From Planctomycetota bacterium (GTDB lineage Bacteria; Planctomycetota; PLA2; JAEUHO01): a stretch of 7,733 nucleotides of DNA. This document shows positions 6,110 to 7,733 of this stretch, in pieces. The stretch spans positions 1-7,733 of the forward strand of contig JARGNS010000168.1 in the NCBI GenBank assembly GCA_029213105.1. Reading direction: 5' to 3'. Under the pieces are notes generated by a model, which ran no database searches, was not told the origin of the DNA, and saw only the letters and a list, made by a program, of their open reading frames with translations. Within the stretch, counting starts at the first letter, position 1. The number at the start of each line of letters is the position of its first letter. The position numbers and the translations under genes were made by a program.

Positions 6110-7429
6110 CTAGGGGCCCTCGCCGGGCTCGGTGGGGCCTGCCGCCTCGAGGACGGCCGCGTCGAGGGCATCCTGCCGCACACTCACCTCGTAGCAGACG
6201 GCGGTGGTCAGCTTGCGTGCACTGGTCACGAAGAGCACCAGGGAGAGCACGAAGGCCAGCGCGGCACCGCCCACGACCGAGACCGACTCGCCGTGGTACT
6301 CGGCGATGAGGCCCTGGGCCATGCTTCCGATGGGGAACGCCAGCCCGAAGATCAGCGCCCAGATCCCCATCACGCGCGCGCGCAAGTGATCCGGGACCGT
6401 CTCCTGCACCGTCGTGTTGGCACTGGCCATGAATCCCACGTGGGCGAAGCCCGCCACGAACAGGCCCACGGCCGCAACCCAGACCACGTCCGTCCACCCA
6501 ATGAGGGCGACGGCCAGGCAGCCGACCCAGACCGTGAGGAAGATGTTCCAGACGCGGCGACCCGGGCCGCCCGACCCCGAGGCGATCCACAGGGCTGCGA
6601 GGAAGGACCCCGCGCCGCTGAGCCCCATCACATAGCCGTAGCCGTCGGCCCCGAGATGCAGCGTCTCCTTCGCGATGGCCGGCATGAGTGCGCGGTAGGA
6701 GAGCAGCAGGCCAACGACCCCGGCCGCGCACAGCACCAGGGTCCGGGTCAACGCATGGGAGCCGACGTAGCGGAACCCCTCGGCGAGTTCACGCAGGGGG
6801 TGCTTGCGTTCGGCCGGCTTGACCTGCGGCGGGAGCTTGATGCGCGTGAGCACCACCGCCATCCCCAGGCTCGACGCCGCCACGGTGTAGAAGCAGCCCG
6901 CGGGTCCGGTGTAGTGGTAGAGCAAGCCCGCCGCCGCGAAGCCCACGGCGTTCATGAAGTGGAAGCCGGCCGCGTTCAGGCCGATGGCATTGGCGAGCAG
7001 CGGCAGCTCGACCGTGCGCCGCACGATCGCGTGCCGCGCGGGCAGCTCCATGCCACGCAGGACCGAAATCGCCAGCGTGCCCGCGAGCAACTCGTGCCAC
7101 CCCACCGCCCCGGCCGCGATGCCGGTGGCCAGTACGGCATTCACCAGGCCCACGCCGAGGTACACGGCGATCAGGTACTTGCGCTGGTCGATGCGTTCGG
7201 CCCAGACCCCGGCGATGGGTGCGATCGGAACCCAGGGCAGGAGCGCGGCCATGGTGATCACGCCGAGGCTGGCGCGGGACCCCGTCAGCTCGAAGGCAAA
7301 CCAGTTCGTGGCCGCGATGCGCAGCCAGAAGCCGGCCATGTTGAACAGCAGGCCGATGTAGTAGGTGCGGAACGTCGGGCGGGCAAAGGACGCGAAGGTG
7401 CGGTCGCGCCACCCGCCGGGGGGCACCAC
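6110..7429 (-). CDS. MFS transporter, probable efflux type (MFS_3/EntS-like)
   Basis: This 439-residue inner-membrane protein has about 12 hydrophobic segments, roughly 22-44, 54-77, 86-106, 110-125, 150-172, 178-197, 227-249, 263-283, 294-311, 314-336, 351-375 and 385-402. TFASFARPTFRTYYIGLLFNMAGFW is the start typical of the EntS/DHA3-like group. GVWAERIDQRKYL (74-86) is the loop 2-3 motif A of the major facilitator superfamily, and DHLRARVMGIWAL (347-359) is its second-half counterpart. The central loop (198-222) is basic, as expected on the cytoplasmic side. Such proteins usually export small hydrophobic compounds, siderophores or drugs using the proton gradient; the substrate cannot be read here. 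After the last helix comes a 35-residue cytoplasmic tail ending in GPTEPGEGP. The start is a GTG GTG pair (7429-7424) two bases after the xseB stop, with no Shine-Dalgarno visible, suggesting translational coupling to xseB. The CHAT gene follows after 38 bp. Confidence 0.88.
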   Translation of the reverse strand: MVPPGGWRDRTFASFARPTFRTYYIGLLFNMAGFWLRIAATNWFAFELTGSRASLGVITMAALLPWVPIAPIAGVWAERIDQRKYLIAVYLGVGLVNAVLATGIAAGAVGWHELLAGTLAISVLRGMELPARHAIVRRTVELPLLANAIGLNAAGFHFMNAVGFAAAGLLYHYTGPAGCFYTVAASSLGMAVVLTRIKLPPQVKPAERKHPLRELAEGFRYVGSHALTRTLVLCAAGVVGLLLSYRALMPAIAKETLHLGADGYGYVMGLSGAGSFLAALWIASGSGGPGRRVWNIFLTVWVGCLAVALIGWTDVVWVAAVGLFVAGFAHVGFMASANTTVQETVPDHLRARVMGIWALIFGLAFPIGSMAQGLIAEYHGESVSVVGGAALAFVLSLVLFVTSARKLTTAVCYEVSVRQDALDAAVLEAAGPTEPGEGP

Positions 7430-7431
7430 GA

Positions 7432-7733
7432 CTAGGCGTCGTCGGAGGTGGCAGCATCATCCGCTTCGAGGCCACCCTCGCCGACGCGCAGGCCCCGCTC
7501 CAGGGGTTCGCCGTCGGGCCCCTCGCCGACGAGCTCGGCGAGTCGGGCTTCGGCATCGTCGAGCAGCGCACGGCAGGCACGGAGATGCTCGACGCCCTGC
7601 TTGTAGCGGTCCAACGACCGCTCGAGGGGCAGGTCCTCGCCCTCGAGATCGGCCACGACCCCCTCCAGGGCCTCGAGGCGCTCCTCGAACGTGGGTTCGG
7701 ATGCCTTGCTCGCTGCCTTCTTCTTCGCCGCCA
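7432..7733 (-). CDS. xseB: Exodeoxyribonuclease VII small subunit (start codon cut by right edge)
   Basis: XseB binds the large subunit XseA in several copies to form exonuclease VII, a cytoplasmic nuclease that degrades single-stranded DNA from both ends. Reading inward from base 7733, the frame begins with TG (the last two bases of an ATG, GTG or TTG whose first base is 7734). It then reads a Lys/Ala-rich lead (AAKKKAASKASEP), then the family core: PTFEERLEALEGVVADLEGED, LPLERSLDRYKQGVEHLR and ACRALLDDAEARLAEL. The FEE..L..LE..V..LE...LPLE.SL..Y..G..L...C...L..AE.... pattern is diagnostic and forms the two-helix hairpin. Full length would be about 100 residues; bacterial XseB is usually 60-90, the excess lying in the basic lead and an acidic tail (EADDAATSDDA). 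A GTG at 7654-7656 lies mid-domain and is not the true start. xseA is not in the window and may lie to the right. Confidence 0.92.
   Translation of the reverse strand, partial: AAKKKAASKASEPTFEERLEALEGVVADLEGEDLPLERSLDRYKQGVEHLRACRALLDDAEARLAELVGEGPDGEPLERGLRVGEGGLEADDAATSDDA

Noticed and set aside
3738..6113. A 791-codon open frame on the plus strand opposite the CHAT gene.
   Set aside because: It is the antisense shadow of a G+C-rich gene: rich in Arg, Gly, Leu and Gln, with no domain-like pattern, while the minus strand gives a full TPR-CHAT protein.
6072..6731. Upstream extension of the CHAT reading frame by about 220 codons into the MFS gene.
   Set aside because: The extension is out-of-frame MFS sequence without recognisable structure. 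ATG 6071 begins a clear signal peptide.

Overview
The window is a compact, G+C-rich (clearly above 60% by eye) bacterial chromosomal segment with almost no non-coding DNA. It holds housekeeping genes around one large signalling or peptidase-type gene. High G+C, a very large exported TPR-CHAT protein, patchy use of Shine-Dalgarno sequences and a NAD kinase-like start would fit Planctomycetota, Myxococcota or a related uncultured lineage. No marker in the window settles this, so the taxonomy is only a suggestion.

Layout from left to right. (1) The first 52 codons of a minus-strand gene, probably NAD kinase, run off the left edge. (2) A 110-bp divergent intergenic region follows. (3) On the plus strand lie ahcY (S-adenosylhomocysteine hydrolase), which as given is broken by a frameshift near 789-793, and then ispA (short-chain polyprenyl diphosphate synthase) 23 bp further on. 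(4) Converging on ispA, and sharing the CTAG in which both genes stop, is a minus-strand series read from right to left: xseB (small subunit of exonuclease VII, cut at its start codon by the right edge), a 12-helix MFS transporter beginning 2 bp after xseB, and after 38 bp a 1186-residue protein with a signal peptide, thirteen TPR-like repeats and a C-terminal CHAT (caspase-like) peptidase domain.

How the genes relate. AhcY clears S-adenosylhomocysteine from methylation reactions, and IspA makes the C15 or C20 isoprenoid precursor. NadK, XseB and IspA often sit together in bacterial isoprenoid/exonuclease VII clusters, so this looks like a rearranged relic of that neighbourhood. The MFS and TPR-CHAT genes appear to have been added downstream of xseB and are probably co-transcribed with it.

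The most notable points are the TPR-CHAT protein (intact His/Cys dyad, predicted export, thirteen repeats in exact 40-residue register), the ahcY frameshift, and the 4-bp shared stop of ispA and the CHAT gene. I found no RNA gene, CRISPR array, insertion sequence or integrase.
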